Shown here: positions 12,023 through 24,263 of the stretch, one piece after another
Numbering within the stretch: position 1 is the stretch's first letter
How the letters are laid out: every line of letters starts with the position of its first letter
NCBI GenBank assembly: GCA_018389105.1
Contig: JACATO010000095.1
Coordinates: 2,539,501 to 2,603,500, forward strand
Direction: 5' to 3'
Source: Nautilus pompilius
Lineage: Eukaryota > Mollusca > Cephalopoda > Nautilida > Nautilidae
Length of the DNA: 64,000 nucleotides
Translations under genes and position numbers: made by a program
Notes under the pieces: model-generated
The model's database searches: none
What the model saw: only the letters and a program-made list of their open reading frames with translations
What the model was told of the DNA's origin: nothing

Positions 12023-12430
12023 CTGACTCAGGCAAGACAAGTCGGCCACCCACTTGTGTAAAGCTTCCCCAGGTTATTGCATCAGGCTCAATGTTGCTGG
12101 GGAGCTGGATGGACAGAGAGTTCCTGTTGGTACTGACTTGCTCACACTGCGATTCAGGCTGTGCTGAACTGTCAACATTAGGCGACAACTTCAGACTGCT
12201 CTTATTTCTTTTGATGGTCAGTTTTTCAATGGATGTGTTCAGGTTGACAGTTGGTTCACTGAGCAATGTTTTTGGGTTCTTGGTCAATGTGTTGTAGGTT
12301 AACTGCTGTGACTTGCCACCCATCACAGATGGTTTGTCCATTGCTTCCACATTGTTGTTTGGTGAGTCAATGCTCGAAGTTCTTACTGCCACCACAGTCT
12401 GCATTAGATCTGGCTGGACTGATACCATCT
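12023..12430 (-). CDS. unc5: UNC5 netrin receptor, cytoplasmic linker and start of ZU5 domain
   Basis: This 408-bp exon (136 codons, phase 1 at both ends) encodes the variable cytoplasmic linker and the first strands of the ZU5 domain. The acceptor is GTCATTCTAG/AG and the donor GAGTCAG/GTTTGT. The first ~110 residues are rich in Ser, Asn, Thr and Lys and look disordered, like the fast-evolving juxtamembrane region of other UNC5 proteins. The last ~20 residues, WGSFTQVGGRLVLPESG, match the ZU5 opening of vertebrate UNC5 (FGSFNSLGGHLIVPNSG). The domain continues in the exon at 2926 after a 9.1 kb intron. ZU5 packs with UPA and the death domain in a closed cytoplasmic supermodule in known UNC5 structures. 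A plus-strand reading frame inside this exon is a shadow. Confidence 0.94.
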
Positions 12431-15400
12431 CTAGAATGACAGTCGTTTAAATCAGGTAAAAAAAAAAAACAGACTTGAAATACAATGAGATGGTGAGCAA
12501 ACACAAACAAACACTGTAACAAATTGTAATCACACGTCTCTAAAAGAAAATAATCAATGCATAATGAAAATTGCCCTCAACAAAGGTACAGTCATTTTTA
12601 TACCATTTAATGTCATTTAGCAGCAAGACATGATTACCCACTGAGCAAGGATGCTGTTCAAAAGTGAAATGTAATGTCTGAACACTGACCAAATAAAGAT
12701 TAGAGGATATTAGGCAGATCATTTTCCATTTCCTAAAATCAGCTTACATTAAGTTTGGGGTTCTAGGAGAGTATTACGAGCCACTATACCTAATGCAGAT
12801 GTGCAGCAAACAGCACATTACAATAAAAGCAGATAAAATTTCAGATACTTCCCCCTCTTTCTTAACTGCCTTTGACAACATCCATCTATTCATCAGCTAC
12901 TGATGCACTCATAATAATGAAGTCAATTACTGACCACTGCATTATCAATGGCGGTTTTCCTGAGTGCCCACAACAAAACCGGAAGCCATAAATTTTGCCA
13001 AGAATCTCAAAGTCAGATTTCAAGATGTTGTTCATATGTACAAGCAGCCATTTCCTTCTCTACTGGCAGCCGTACATCACAGCCAAATATGATCTTGTTT
13101 GTTTCCCCCTGTTCACAAGGCAGCTGATTTTAAAAGTGCCCTGATTCCACTGAAAAGGTTGCAAATCAATTAGTTCTGAGACAAACTATTGTCTAATGCT
13201 TTTAGATTTGAAACTTCTGCTTAAATAACTTACACAGAAAGAAAATGTGGAAAAACAAAACAGTGAGCACTGTCTCGAGGCGATGTCTCAATAGACCTTC
13301 CTATCAAAACTTAATAGAAAGTTGCTTCAGAACACTTTAATATCGTGTGCTAATGGAAAGGATGGCTAGTGTTTACCAACACTATATCCTTTTTAGATAT
13401 GAAAGAACGTGTAACCACAGAAAATTGATTTTAAAAAGGCTGTGATGATGTTGTCGTTGTTGGTTTAAAGTTAAATAAGTGCTTAAATCTTGTCCTCACT
13501 TGAAGATTCTTTCCCTTTTCTGTGGTACATTTTTCTTTATTAATCCTTTAAGTTTATTATTATGCAGAGATGAAAAATAAAAAGACTATGTTTTCCTACC
13601 ACCTGACTGATCATTTGGGAAAAACCAACACCAAAGTCCCATCAGCCAGCACCCACCACCCCCCACCAACCCCCCAGAAAGCTTACAGTAGGCTGCTGCT
13701 TCTCTAGTTTTGTTCTGCTTTCAACTTATGGTTGTCCAGAAGCTATTGTTGTTCAGGGGTTAAAGGAAAAGAACAAAAAACACATCTGCACGTTCTGATT
13801 TTTAATGTTCATTTCTACCAAGCATCCAAGTAAAAATTGCTATCAGAAGTAATGCAAATTCATTATAAATTTGTGTATTATATTCACAGACGTCTTTTAT
13901 TTTCTGGTGCATTCTGCAGTATCTAATAACTATAAATCATCAGTATGAAAGATCACAACATGAGAAACCAGAATGAAATGAAATCATTATGTAGTATTAC
14001 AAAAAAGCAATACTGCTTGATGAAAGGATAATGCAACCAAAGGGTTTGGCAGAGCAACTTCATAAGAACCATATTTCTTTCTGCTTATGTATAAATGTTC
14101 ATCCATCGTAGAGCTACAGCGGTCTGATAAACATGACACTCACTAGAGAGCACTTCAGCTGTGTTAGCTAACTGCTAGAAAAAAACATTTTAGTAGATGT
14201 AATTGTATGAAAGAGCAATAGAGAAATTCAATATAACTTTGTTTATAACTCGCACTTCTCAAGAGGATCAGTAGAACAAAATGACTTCATAAAAATAAAG
14301 AGCTCGCTAATTTCCTTAATAAGTTCTTCCTTTGATCACGCATCCTTTTAGGTGCAGATGTTAAAAAATCTATTTAAAAAACTAATAAAACTACAGAAGC
14401 CCACAGATGAAAGTAGTCAGTGTTGGTCAGCTTCAGTGAGGATGACGATGCATCCTTTTTGTCATCTCTTAACAATGAGATAGTTTTTAAAAGATGAGCC
14501 CTTCAAAATGATGCCAGGATTCTCAGAAAATTAAATGCATAAATAGATTTCCTGAGCTTAGATTTTCATACCTCATTTATAAACTATAGGGAAAACCCAA
14601 AAAGTTACAAATAATGCAGCATCTCTAAAGAATGCATTAAAAAGAAATCATTTAAAAGACATTATATATATATATTTTCCACTAACACAACAGCAATGCA
14701 TTAATACCTGGACAATTTTTTGAAGCTTTCTTTTCATCACCATCCAATGAGGATAAATTAGCATCTGGAATAAGATAAAACGAGAGAGTAAATAAATACA
14801 ACCCATGCGTGTGCACACATTAATTTCCCAAATAGAAAAAACCAACAATGTAAGAAAATGTGTCAAAAGTGAAGCAAGGTTCATCAAGTATCATCATAAT
14901 GGAGCCACTGATATGACTTTCTGTTGTCTTCATTCAATGATTCTCTAAAATTGCATGAACTTTCCTTTGGAGGAAAAGTATACAGAAGGCCTCTACAACA
15001 AAAATAGAATAGAATTATTCTAAAATAAAAAATCCAGCTTGATATATGCCTTACAAACTATCAGATATGGATTAGATCAACAAACATCTATAACTGAATA
15101 CATTTATTTATTCATTATTAAAAAGTGCACCTTTATTTTTTCCTTCCGCCTATCTACATTCCTCCTCTAAAAATGAACAGGCTCATTGCTGAAGCTAAAT
15201 CTCTGGGGATGTAGCAAAATGCAATGGACTTCAATTGCTGCTTGTGGTCAGAAACTAATTTCCAGTTTAAAATATTTTAAAAAATGAAAATAATAATAAT
15301 TCACTTGTGGTTTGTTCTTTAAAATTTTTTGCTGGACCAACATCAATTTTTGAAGGGATTCAGCAATATCACTTTGACAAAACAAACAAACAAAATATTG

Positions 15401-15726
15401 TTGTTGTTTTCTTGTATAACACAGACTTTCGATGTAAAGTACACATGGCTTTAAAAATAACTATCACAAGAAACAGTACTCTCTCTCTCTCCCTGACTAA
15501 GTGCCTCACCAACCCACTCGCTTTCTCTCGATGTCTCTTTCCCCTCATGCCTTTTTCTCTCTCTCCCTCCCACCATCAATGTGTCTTTCTCAGTATCTCT
15601 CAAATCCGTTTTCTCCCACTCTCCTGTTTTCCTCCCTCTTACAATGTCTCTATCCCCCTCTCCATGTCTCTTTTCCCCATTTCCTACACAAGTATCTGAA
15701 ATTAACTTGAGACTCACAAAACTTAC
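12431..15726 (-). other. UNC5 intron (3.3 kb) between TM and linker exons
   Basis: Bounded by GGCTCAG/GTAAGT and CATTCTAG/AG. A strongly strand-biased tract (pyrimidine-rich on +, purine-rich on the transcribed -) lies about 40-250 bases inside the donor. Apart from this tract and simple A/T runs, no gene or nameable element was found; the open frames over 15307-15717 are low-complexity shadows. Confidence 0.8.
15480..15690. repeat. Strand-biased polypyrimidine/polypurine tract
   Basis: About 210 bp dominated by CT-rich words (CTCTCTCTCTCC, TTTCTCTCTCTCCC) on the plus strand, hence GA-rich on the transcribed strand. It lies about 40-250 nt downstream of the TM-exon donor. It has no clean period. 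The overlapping open frames are low-complexity artefacts. Confidence 0.8.
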
Positions 15727-15879
15727 CTGAGCCAGGTTCTGTGTTGAAAGCTCCTTGTTGCTGCATATTTCGCCGACGAATGAGAAGAACCAAAATAACC
15801 ATGACTGTCACAAAAACTGCAAAAGCTACACACACGCCAACATACATTGCAATGTTCTGCGCATTCTCCGCTTCACTGG
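15727..15879 (-). CDS. unc5: UNC5 netrin receptor, transmembrane exon
   Basis: This 153-bp exon (51 codons, phase 1 at both ends) encodes the juxtamembrane stalk, the single membrane span and the stop-transfer segment. After the acceptor (CCCATTTCAG/CC) it reads SEAENAQNIAMYVGV, then about 23 hydrophobic residues ending ILVLLI, then RRRNMQQQG on the cytoplasmic side. The donor is GGCTCAG/GTAAGT, a strong consensus. Vertebrate UNC5C has the same layout (..DVALYVGIVIAV.. then basic residues). The exon joins in phase to the TSP1 exon 40 kb upstream and to the linker/ZU5 exon 3.3 kb downstream. The basic run just after the span fits the positive-inside rule for a type I membrane protein. Extra small or alternative exons inside the 40 kb intron cannot be excluded. 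Confidence 0.93.
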
Positions 15880-17754
15880 CTGAAATGGGTCAAAACTTAT
15901 TATTTTTGGCTGCTGGTTTAGGACAAGGCAGCTATTAAAATGAGCTCTATGCTTTCTCCTTCAAATAGAAAACTTGTGATAAAATAGCAAAGAAATAAAA
16001 ACAACTCTTCTATGGCAGAGTGACTGGCCACCACTTCTCGTGACTGGTGAATGAGAAACACAAACAGACATTTTTAATAGATTGAAAAGAAAAAAAAAAT
16101 TAGAATCTAGTAAAATAAGAAATCAAAATTGTTATTCTTGCTCAAACTTAATTTTCAATAATGTCTGCAAATAGCAAGTTACTTGTACAGCCAGCTACAT
16201 ACTGAATTCCAGCAGGAATCTAAAGAATACAAAAAAGAAAACACATTAAAAATAGGAAGTATACAAAGTTAAGAAAACAAACAGGCATGCAAGCTATGAG
16301 ATGAGATTTACTAATGTATGAGGATATTAAAACAAAAGTCATTCAGTATTCTAAAAGAGTACTGAATAAATCAACAGATTCATAGCAAGTCTTTTAATTG
16401 CAGTACAGTTCAGCTGTCAAAGAGTTAAGTGCTGAAGGGGGGGGATGGAATTTGGAATTAATTTATCTTTGGGCTTGGAGGCAAGAAACCATTAGGGAAG
16501 GGTGGTCCTACAAAACCTCAAGAGTAAAAGGGTTGTTGGGATTTTTTTTTATTTTACTGGTCATTAAATCTAGTATTGCTGGGACCAGAGACACATTTTA
16601 AGATGATTGTCAAGTCTTGCAGATTGTTTAGCTAGTGACTTGTCTTGCAATATGCAATAATAATGAATGTAATTTTTTTAATGGACAAAAAAAAAAATAA
16701 TAATAATTTCAAATTTCACTCTCGGGTTAAACCTAAGCCACAACAAAACAAATTCAGAAAGCATGCGGTATAAAGTGAAGAGGTGCCAAGAAATGGCAGT
16801 GGAAACAGCAGGGTACTGTGTGTGTGCCCAGAGGACAACAGTGCCAGCTGCTGACCCACACAAGTCAAGAGGGAACATGGGCGCTGCTGACAGATCATAA
16901 GTAATCAGGCTCTGTTGTCACCTGACTCAGAGGTTTGTTTATCTCTAAAGGTAATGCTTCCTGCTAACACCCACCCCCCCAAACTGCTGCCTGCTGGGGG
17001 GTTTTTTGTTTGTTTTTTTTTTCAATCCTCTTATTTTAAAAATTTTTGGTGAGCCCTTAAAACAACTTGTATCAAAATGAAATTTAGTTATATGAGAGAC
17101 CAGTCTTAATTGGGGACAACTGTATTATTTATTTATTCTAAATACAGTTAATCTGCTTATTAAAGATTACAGAATTAAGGGGTTTAACTCTGAATAGGTA
17201 AGCAAAAGGAAACATCTTCCATAATACAAACCTAACTGAGACCACTATTTTTATTAGTAGTGGGTGGTAGTAGTGGAGAGAAAGTTCAACAATATAGAGC
17301 CCTGCAAAACCCCCACCCCTTGCCTATCCCTACAAAAGCCCTTTGATATTTTATAACACAAATCTAAAGATAATATATTTTTTCTTTTCTAAAAGAATTT
17401 CCTTATATAAAACATTAACTTTTAGGAAAGTCATTTCCCCTCCATAACACATACCTGTACTACACTAACTAACCACTGTTTAATTAACTGCCCAAACCAC
17501 TACTACTGCAACTGTTAAAAGATTTAAGATTTTATGGAATTAGTTTGTACATACACTAAGGTCATACTGTTCAGAGGGTAATTCATCCCCTCCAGAAAGT
17601 GAAAAAAAAAGAAGAAAGGTATCAACAAATAACAGAGAAATTCACTTTCACCATTTTAAAAATGAACACACATGTAAATGCCAATAAATAGGCTTGGTTA
17701 GTCTAAAAATCGTTATGTACATCTGTAAATTGGAAAGAAAGAAGAAGGCAAGGA

Positions 17755-17843
17755 ACAATTGGTGCTGAGGGGAAACTTTGGTATGAACCTGGCTTATCCT
17801 CGCACCAACTGCCATCAAAGTTTCCCCGCTCAGAGCTAATTGT
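17755..17843. ncRNA. Candidate precursor hairpin (microRNA-like), strand undetermined
   Basis: The arm from 17755 (ACAATTGGTGCTGAGGGG, then AAACTTTGG) pairs with the arm ending at 17843 (ATCAAAGTTTCCCC, then GCTCAGAGCTAATTGT). The stem is about 29 bp with G-U pairs, one mismatch and a two-base bulge; the loop is about 33 nt. Length and shape suit an animal pre-miRNA on either strand. It lies 1.9 kb upstream of the transmembrane exon, inside an UNC5 intron. I do not recognise the arm sequences as a known miRNA family. A very short palindromic MITE remains possible. Confidence 0.4.
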
Positions 17844-20800
17844 CATCAAAAAGAAAATAGCAAACCAGAGAGTCTAGAGAATAACATGGGAACAAGTTTT
17901 AGTCATAGTAAGAGGCCAGCACAATTAAACAAGAAACACAAACACAATATATCTGTTGGTGTGGTGGCCAGCAGAAAACCTAAATGGATATGCACAGTTC
18001 AGCTAAATTCACCACAACAAATGCAAGTAATTATATCAATGTGACCATGGATATCGAAACATGGCAGTCATTACTGGAGTGATATTAGTATCAGAAACGT
18101 TATTCAAACCTAAAACAACAGTAGATGTAGGATGTGTTAATGGGAGACTAGGTTAAAGAAACATCATGTGTAGGACATAAACGTGGCAGGACCACAACAC
18201 ACTTGTTTGACATACTAGCAAATGCTGATAATTCTGCATTCTTTTAAAACACATCTTGTTGAGGCCTGATGTCAATTGGTCCCTTCAGTAAATGTAGTCA
18301 AAGGACTGGTACATCAGTGGTCAAAAAAACTAGGACCAGCCTACAGACTTTAATAAACATAAATGCCAGGTCCAAAATGGTAGCTTTGTTGTTGGCCCTC
18401 CTTTTTGAACTATTCCAGCATTACATACACTAAAACCTCCAAGTTTGTTTGTTTCTTTTCTTCATTGAAAAAGATTTAATAATCCAGAGTTAAAGGAAAA
18501 TAAAAGATGTGTGTATATTTCCAAATATATCTACTTTATTACTTTCACATCTACCAAACTGGCAAAATCAAGGATTACCAAACTGTTATTAAACACAGCT
18601 AGCTTTCTACTATAAAATAATGCCAATGGTGCTTGGACTGATAAAAGATTACTAATGAATGTTTTCCTTTTGTTTAGATATTCCAATATAAAAAAGCATT
18701 TTACATGAGTGGTTGGCTTGTCAAGATAATGGCCTGACAGATTAGGTATGCTTGTGTTCATTATGTAGAAGATTTTGACTTTTAATCTATCCAGGTTTGG
18801 ACTTGGTCTTTTTCTACACTGTGTGTGGATTTCTGTAAGCCAGAAAGACCACAGTAGTATGGCGAACTCTACTAGTCTATGCCGTTGGTAAATGCTACTA
18901 ACTATAGTATTAACTTGACCTGTATCTAGGCAATTTTATACAAATCCTAACAAAATTAGATTAATCACTTTAAAAGAAATTTTAAAAAGTATCTGAACTA
19001 CATAAACATAATTTATCTGTGAAATATCAAAAATTATTAACTGGATTACTTTAAAATTCGATCATTTCTGACAAGATTTTGCACAAATTTACTTTTAAAT
19101 TGCACAATGCTGTTTAACAGCATAAATAAACTGTTCAAATAATAATAATAATTTGTTTGGTAGCTACTAGAATAGACAACCACTCACATACATTTTATTC
19201 TATTTATTTTTTGGTAGACTAGTTCCATCTTATCGTTCCGATGTATTTGGGGAAGACTGTTACTAGAACTTTAACTTGACCAGTCCCCATGCCAACCAAT
19301 AGCAATAGCCTGATGAAAAACACTACAAGATTAAGTCAACCCAAGCATGACCAACCCAAGGGTCATAAGTCTAATGTTTTTTGTCTGGAAAGACCAGCCA
19401 AACTTTCTTTAAATTAGCAAAGAAAACCTTTTATGTGTTTTCTATCCAAATGAAAGAGAAATGGACGAGGATAAATTTAAAGCTAACTGCAGCAAGAGTT
19501 ATACCACAAACTTTACATAAGCAATAAAAATGAACACTCCAAATTCAACATGAACAGATGTTAAACTCTAATTTAAATCTGCTACACAAGTGCCATTATT
19601 ACATTTGCTTTGCTCTTCATTTATTTATCTTTTATTGCTTTTGCTTTACCTTACTTAAATTCAGGTATTTTTTTTAAATACTTTGTGAAAAATATTTACC
19701 AGAGTTCCAGATAGTAGTATAGTGTATCACAATAGGAAACATTAGAATTATCTCCCTTTAGCCACAGCACAAGATTATACATCTTCAATTAAAAGAAAAT
19801 TTTTTTTTTTTTGCAAATGTCAGTTGTAGCCCTAGCTAAATGACATGGGTCAGCCTCTGTACAATAAATTGGTGTAGTCCGAACATCAATTCCTAGAAAT
19901 TTGAACTGATCCATCCATTGTTCATGTTACAAATATCAGGTCTTTTTTAAGGGTCTGCCACATACCTCATCTTGTGAAGAAGAATAATAGCTTTATAAAA
20001 ATCTATGAAGTAAAGAAATACCATGAACCTTCCCGAGTCAGATGCTAATTAGCTGGTGAAGTTCCTTTACTTTTCTATGTTAGGTTAGGTTGGTAAATTC
20101 TTAAAACAAACAAACAAAAAGTACCTGCTAGATAATTTTGGCAAACCTTTCATGATAGCATAAAACTGTTGACAAAGATTATATCAATCTACTATAATGC
20201 TTGTATGGCAAAGGGGTACAATCAACCAGGAACAAAAGGGATAAGAGGGGTGTAGGAAATAATCTTAAATTAAGCTGGGCAACCTGGCCTTTTTAAAAAA
20301 AAAAAAAAAATGAAATTATAACATGAAACAGACAGTTAGATGTAAGGTACAAATTGTCATTTTATGCAAGCTATGATGAACATAATGGATTAAACAACGA
20401 AATGGATTTCAAACAATACACATTTTTGATTTCGTCAAACAACTAATCCAGTTGTGAAAACAGTATTTTTAGTCATTCGTGCCTACTGAGAAATGACACA
20501 AAGCAATGATGAGAAATGCAAGGATGAGATTATGTAAATTATCTTAAATAGAAATTAAAACAATCTTTTTCATATTTACCAGAATACACAGTATTTAACA
20601 ATTAATTTAGCATTTAACCATGCAGAGAAACAATCCAAATTGAATAAACAACATTAAAAGAATATTACAGTTGAGGAAGGGGGATAAATAAAGTGAACCA
20701 TAGAAATGGACAAAAATCTTACCACTAGACAAACAATGGATACAGCAGGTTCTTATTTCTTAAAGATCTCTAACTTCACATCTACTGATCAACTTTTGAT

Positions 20801-22679
20801 GGATGGTGATGCTGAGTTTCAAATAATTTATTTCTTTATTATTAGTATTAGGTAAGAAAACTAGGAAACAACAAATTAACTTTCTTCATCACAAATGATT
20901 TCTTTTCCAGAAACTGTTCACAATTAGTAAATATCAAGTTAGTTATATTAACTTTGTTGTTTATTTAATAAAATAAAGAAAAATTAAAGCAAGCATACAA
21001 ATCTGTCTTTAAAAAATATGAAAAAAGACTTGGCACCTATTGCTGCATTATTTCATGTCTTTGTAACAAGACACAATGGAAATCTGAGAATAAACTGGAA
21101 TAACTAGATAGATGGTGTAATCTTTAGACTTGTGAGTTATGACAAAACTGCTTATATACTGCTCAGAATATTGGGAAGGGCAAGGTCTTAAAATCTAGAC
21201 AACATGATTGTTTTTGACTAATTCCATTGTTCTTTCAAACAGCACTAAAATTACAAATTATAGTATCTTCCCATTTGCATCTTCTTCCCCAACACCTCTA
21301 CAAAGATAACATTTCTGTAATGATCGATTTCAAGTTATTTTTTGCTGTTGTTCTGAATAACTTTCATCATTAAATCTCACAAGCAAATAGAAATTTTTTA
21401 TCCTAAAAAAAAACAAAAAAACACAAAAATTAAATTACTAAACAAGAGAAATGGTTAACATGAGATAGCGATCAAGACACATAGAAAGCTGAGTTGATTA
21501 TAAAGAAATATAAATCTTTTGGAGAAAACTCTCTCCTTCCACCAATGTTGAGTCTATGGAGCTGAAATTTCAAGGATAAGAGTTACATCCCCCTTCTTTC
21601 AACCAACACCCAGAACACCTCTACTATCAGTGGCAACCAAGCGAGAAGACAAGCTAATTAACTGCTTTGACCCCTGCAGTCCCTTCTGACTTCTGGGTTG
21701 GTTGTTCAGTGCAGCCTAGACTTGCCTTGTCCTACACCCATGGGTTCCAATACATGACAAACCCATCAAAGTGTCTAAGATCTATCAGGCATGTCCCGAA
21801 AGAACTAAGGCACATTATAACCTGCCTATATTTTCTGCCAGTGTAAATAGTGTGTGTTATTATCTATAGCAGCAGCCCTGCACAGACAGAGAGAGAACAA
21901 AGATGCCTGCTTGCCTTAAGATCATAACATAACAGAGTCTCTGCTGTGTGATTAAAGTATTCCAATGATGCAAGCAAGCCAACAATCAATAACTGCACAT
22001 CTAAATTTACTCTAATGAAGTGATACATATCCCCCTCCATACCAACTAAAAAATATCATCCTGAAAATTATGTTGACATACCATACCTCAAAACTGATAT
22101 TTATCAACTGGTTTTTCATATGGAGAACATTTGTGTGTTTTTGGCTTGAGTTTCCAAAACCAATTTAACATTGAGAATTGATAGTTTTTTTTTAAAAAAG
22201 AGAGAAATCTGGTTTCAATGGAACAGAGAATGAGAAAGAGATTTGAAACAGGTTTTAGAAATAACAATGATTAAAGAAATAGAAAATAAAAAAAATTGTT
22301 TTGTGGATAAAGAACAGTTATATTATGAGTCAGATGTCAATACAGCAAACAGGAGTTGGGTATAATTAGCCAAAAAACTATATAAATGTATTACCCATTA
22401 CTCACTAATAATGCCAAAGAAAGATCATTTTCAAAACTCCTTCACTAAACAATATCCAAATAAAACTAGCAAAACTGAAGAACTGATCTCTCATTAAGAT
22501 TTTTTAAATGTTTTGTGTAATCCCTTTGAGGTAGATTACCAAACCGAGAGGGTCAATTCAAGTCAGAAGTCACTGAGAGCAGTGAAACAAACAGAAATGT
22601 TTTGCACTAGCTGTTCAGTGTGGTGGTTCTATTCTATACCCAAATGTCATCAGGAACACAAACTCAGAGAGGACAATAT

Positions 22680-22860
22680 AAATGCTATGAGGACAACCCA
22701 TCACCATATGACTTGCAAGCTGCTGTTGAAGACAAAAAGCAGTGGTGCCATATAATTCACAAAGCATCAGCCATTTTGAAGAAAGCTTAATATAGGGTCT
22801 TGAAGAAAGAAGAAAACAAATTGACAACATCAAAATCAAATAGAGAAATTTGTGTGATGC
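22680..22860 (+). pseudogene. Possible LINE open-reading-frame 3' end scrap
   Basis: A plus-strand frame reads YDLQAAVEDKKQWCHIIHKA then SAILKKA and, after a stop, KKEENKL. The pattern resembles the C-terminal end of RTE/CR1-type LINE reverse transcriptases (WExLAxDRxxWRxxVxxGxxxxE..), where a Trp-centred helix follows the RT domain. The match is short and no reverse transcriptase core was found beside it. Confidence 0.3.
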
Positions 22861-23380
22861 TTGCAGTTGGTACTATGCTCCAAAATAGAACTGGTAGGCA
22901 GGCCACAGTTCCTCCAGCAGCAGTCCAGTTTCTTTGTCAACTATTGATGTGGTGCTAACATGTCTAATTTCAGAAAAGGGCTTTGTTTATCACTGAAGCC
23001 TCAACTATAAACCAGCATCAAATGAGAATAGTAAGGAGTGCACAAACATTTGTCTGTTGCCCTACATGGCTGAGCAGACTAGTCTTTTTTTTTTTAAAAA
23101 AAAAAAACAAATGTAGAAAATCTACTTTCAATATTAAATAGAAGGTCACAAATGTTACTTGTCCTATTTCAGTTTTTTAACTTTTCCTCCTGGGAAAAAA
23201 AAATTACTTTGAAATTCTTTTTAACTATATTTTTATGGGTTCTCCTTTTTATTTTCTACATTTATATATTTAGTTATTTACTGGACAAAATAAATTAAGT
23301 ATCACATTTTTCAAAAGAATAATTTTGTATGCAAAAATCTTCAACTTTGTTTGTTATAATCAATTCTATCTTTAGCAATA

Positions 23381-23994
23381 CAGTTGTCCCCCGATATTCG
23401 CAGGGGGTTACGTCCCTTGAGCACCCGTGAAGAGTGAAAAACCGCGAATATTGGACGTGGTCCATAAAAATGCCTATAAATGCCTATAAACGTCAAAATA
23501 TAATGTAAAATATAATAAAAAATATATAAGTAAATATATAATAATAATCTAATAAAAAATACAACACTCAGAGAAACACCTGAGATAGCTACACATGGTA
23601 AACTGGGATGATACGAGGATGCTGGGCTGCATCTACCTGAGACAGCGCCTCGTGGGCAGCAGCCAATCAGCAGCAAGGAGAAATGAATAACGCTCTCGGA
23701 TTGGCTACTTTCAAACCTCCAGCCAATAGCGTTTATTTTATATTGATATTTTGCTGAATTTACGTTAGTATTTATATTACAAAATTAGTAAATTATATTG
23801 TTATTAATAATTTAGCGTTAAAAAGCGTGAAAAAATATATATTGCCACGAAAAGCCATAAAAATCGCGGAAGATATTTGCGATTCCGTGAATATGTGGGG
23901 ATTTCCATGAACAATTATTAGTTAAGTTCTAAGGAAAATTCCGCGAATAACCGGGGCCGCGAATGCTGAACCGTGATTACGCAGGGGTCGACTG
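23381..23994. mobile_element. Non-autonomous pogo/Tigger-like element (MITE)
   Basis: A 614-bp element bounded by TA dinucleotides (23379-23380 and 23995-23996). Its left end CAGTTGTCCCCCGATATTCG and right end, read inward, CAGTCGACCCCTGCGTAATC, share the CAGTnGnCCCC start and CGCGAAT-like words typical of pogo/Tigger termini. The inside has further ATTCGCGG-type words near both ends (CCGCGAATATT, CCGCGAATAAC). There is no transposase frame; a 111-codon minus-strand frame is a shadow without similarity. Three CCAAT-type boxes lie in the middle, which is notably less AT-rich than its surroundings. Confidence 0.7.
23665..23735. promoter_or_regulatory. Cluster of three CCAAT boxes inside the Tigger-like element
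   Basis: AGCCAATCAGC (about 23670), CGGATTGGCTA (about 23698, reverse orientation) and CAGCCAATAGCG (about 23720) fall within 60 bp. Each fits the NF-Y binding core. They may be what is left of the parental transposase promoter. No TATA box was assigned. Confidence 0.4.
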
Positions 23995-24223
23995 TATATA
24001 AAATAAGATGGTTATCTCATATAGCAAGTGACTACCTGTATATTGTGTATGATTTAGCAAAATATTAAGGCGGCAATATCCTGTACTGGTTAAAAAAAAA
24101 AAAAAAGTGTCCACTCTAAAGTACTGCCAGAATATCTCTGCCAATAGTGATTATATTTTGAGAAATATTCCCAACATTCAACATCCCAAAGACACTACAT
24201 AGGAAAGGAAATAGGTTTGGTAG

Positions 24224-24263
24224 GTTCGTCCTCAATTGATATGGTTCATCCTCAATTGATATG
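24224..24263. repeat. 20-bp tandem duplication, two copies
   Basis: GGTTCGTCCTCAATTGATAT and GGTTCATCCTCAATTGATAT are adjacent and differ at one base. A local slippage duplication; no function seen. Confidence 0.9.

Noticed and set aside
12880-13160. Minus-strand scrap with an FGCDVRLPVEKEM-like string, suggestive of an LTR-retroelement integrase tail
   Set aside because: The match is one short motif with no other retroelement part or terminal repeats nearby. It is too weak to call; if real, it is an old broken fragment.
15307-15717. Overlapping open frames on both strands near the TM exon
   Set aside because: They are products of a CT/GA-rich low-complexity tract, which lacks stop codons in several frames.
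23341-23676. 111-codon minus-strand frame over the Tigger-like element
   Set aside because: No transposase motifs; it starts in the element and runs out of it, so it is a shadow.
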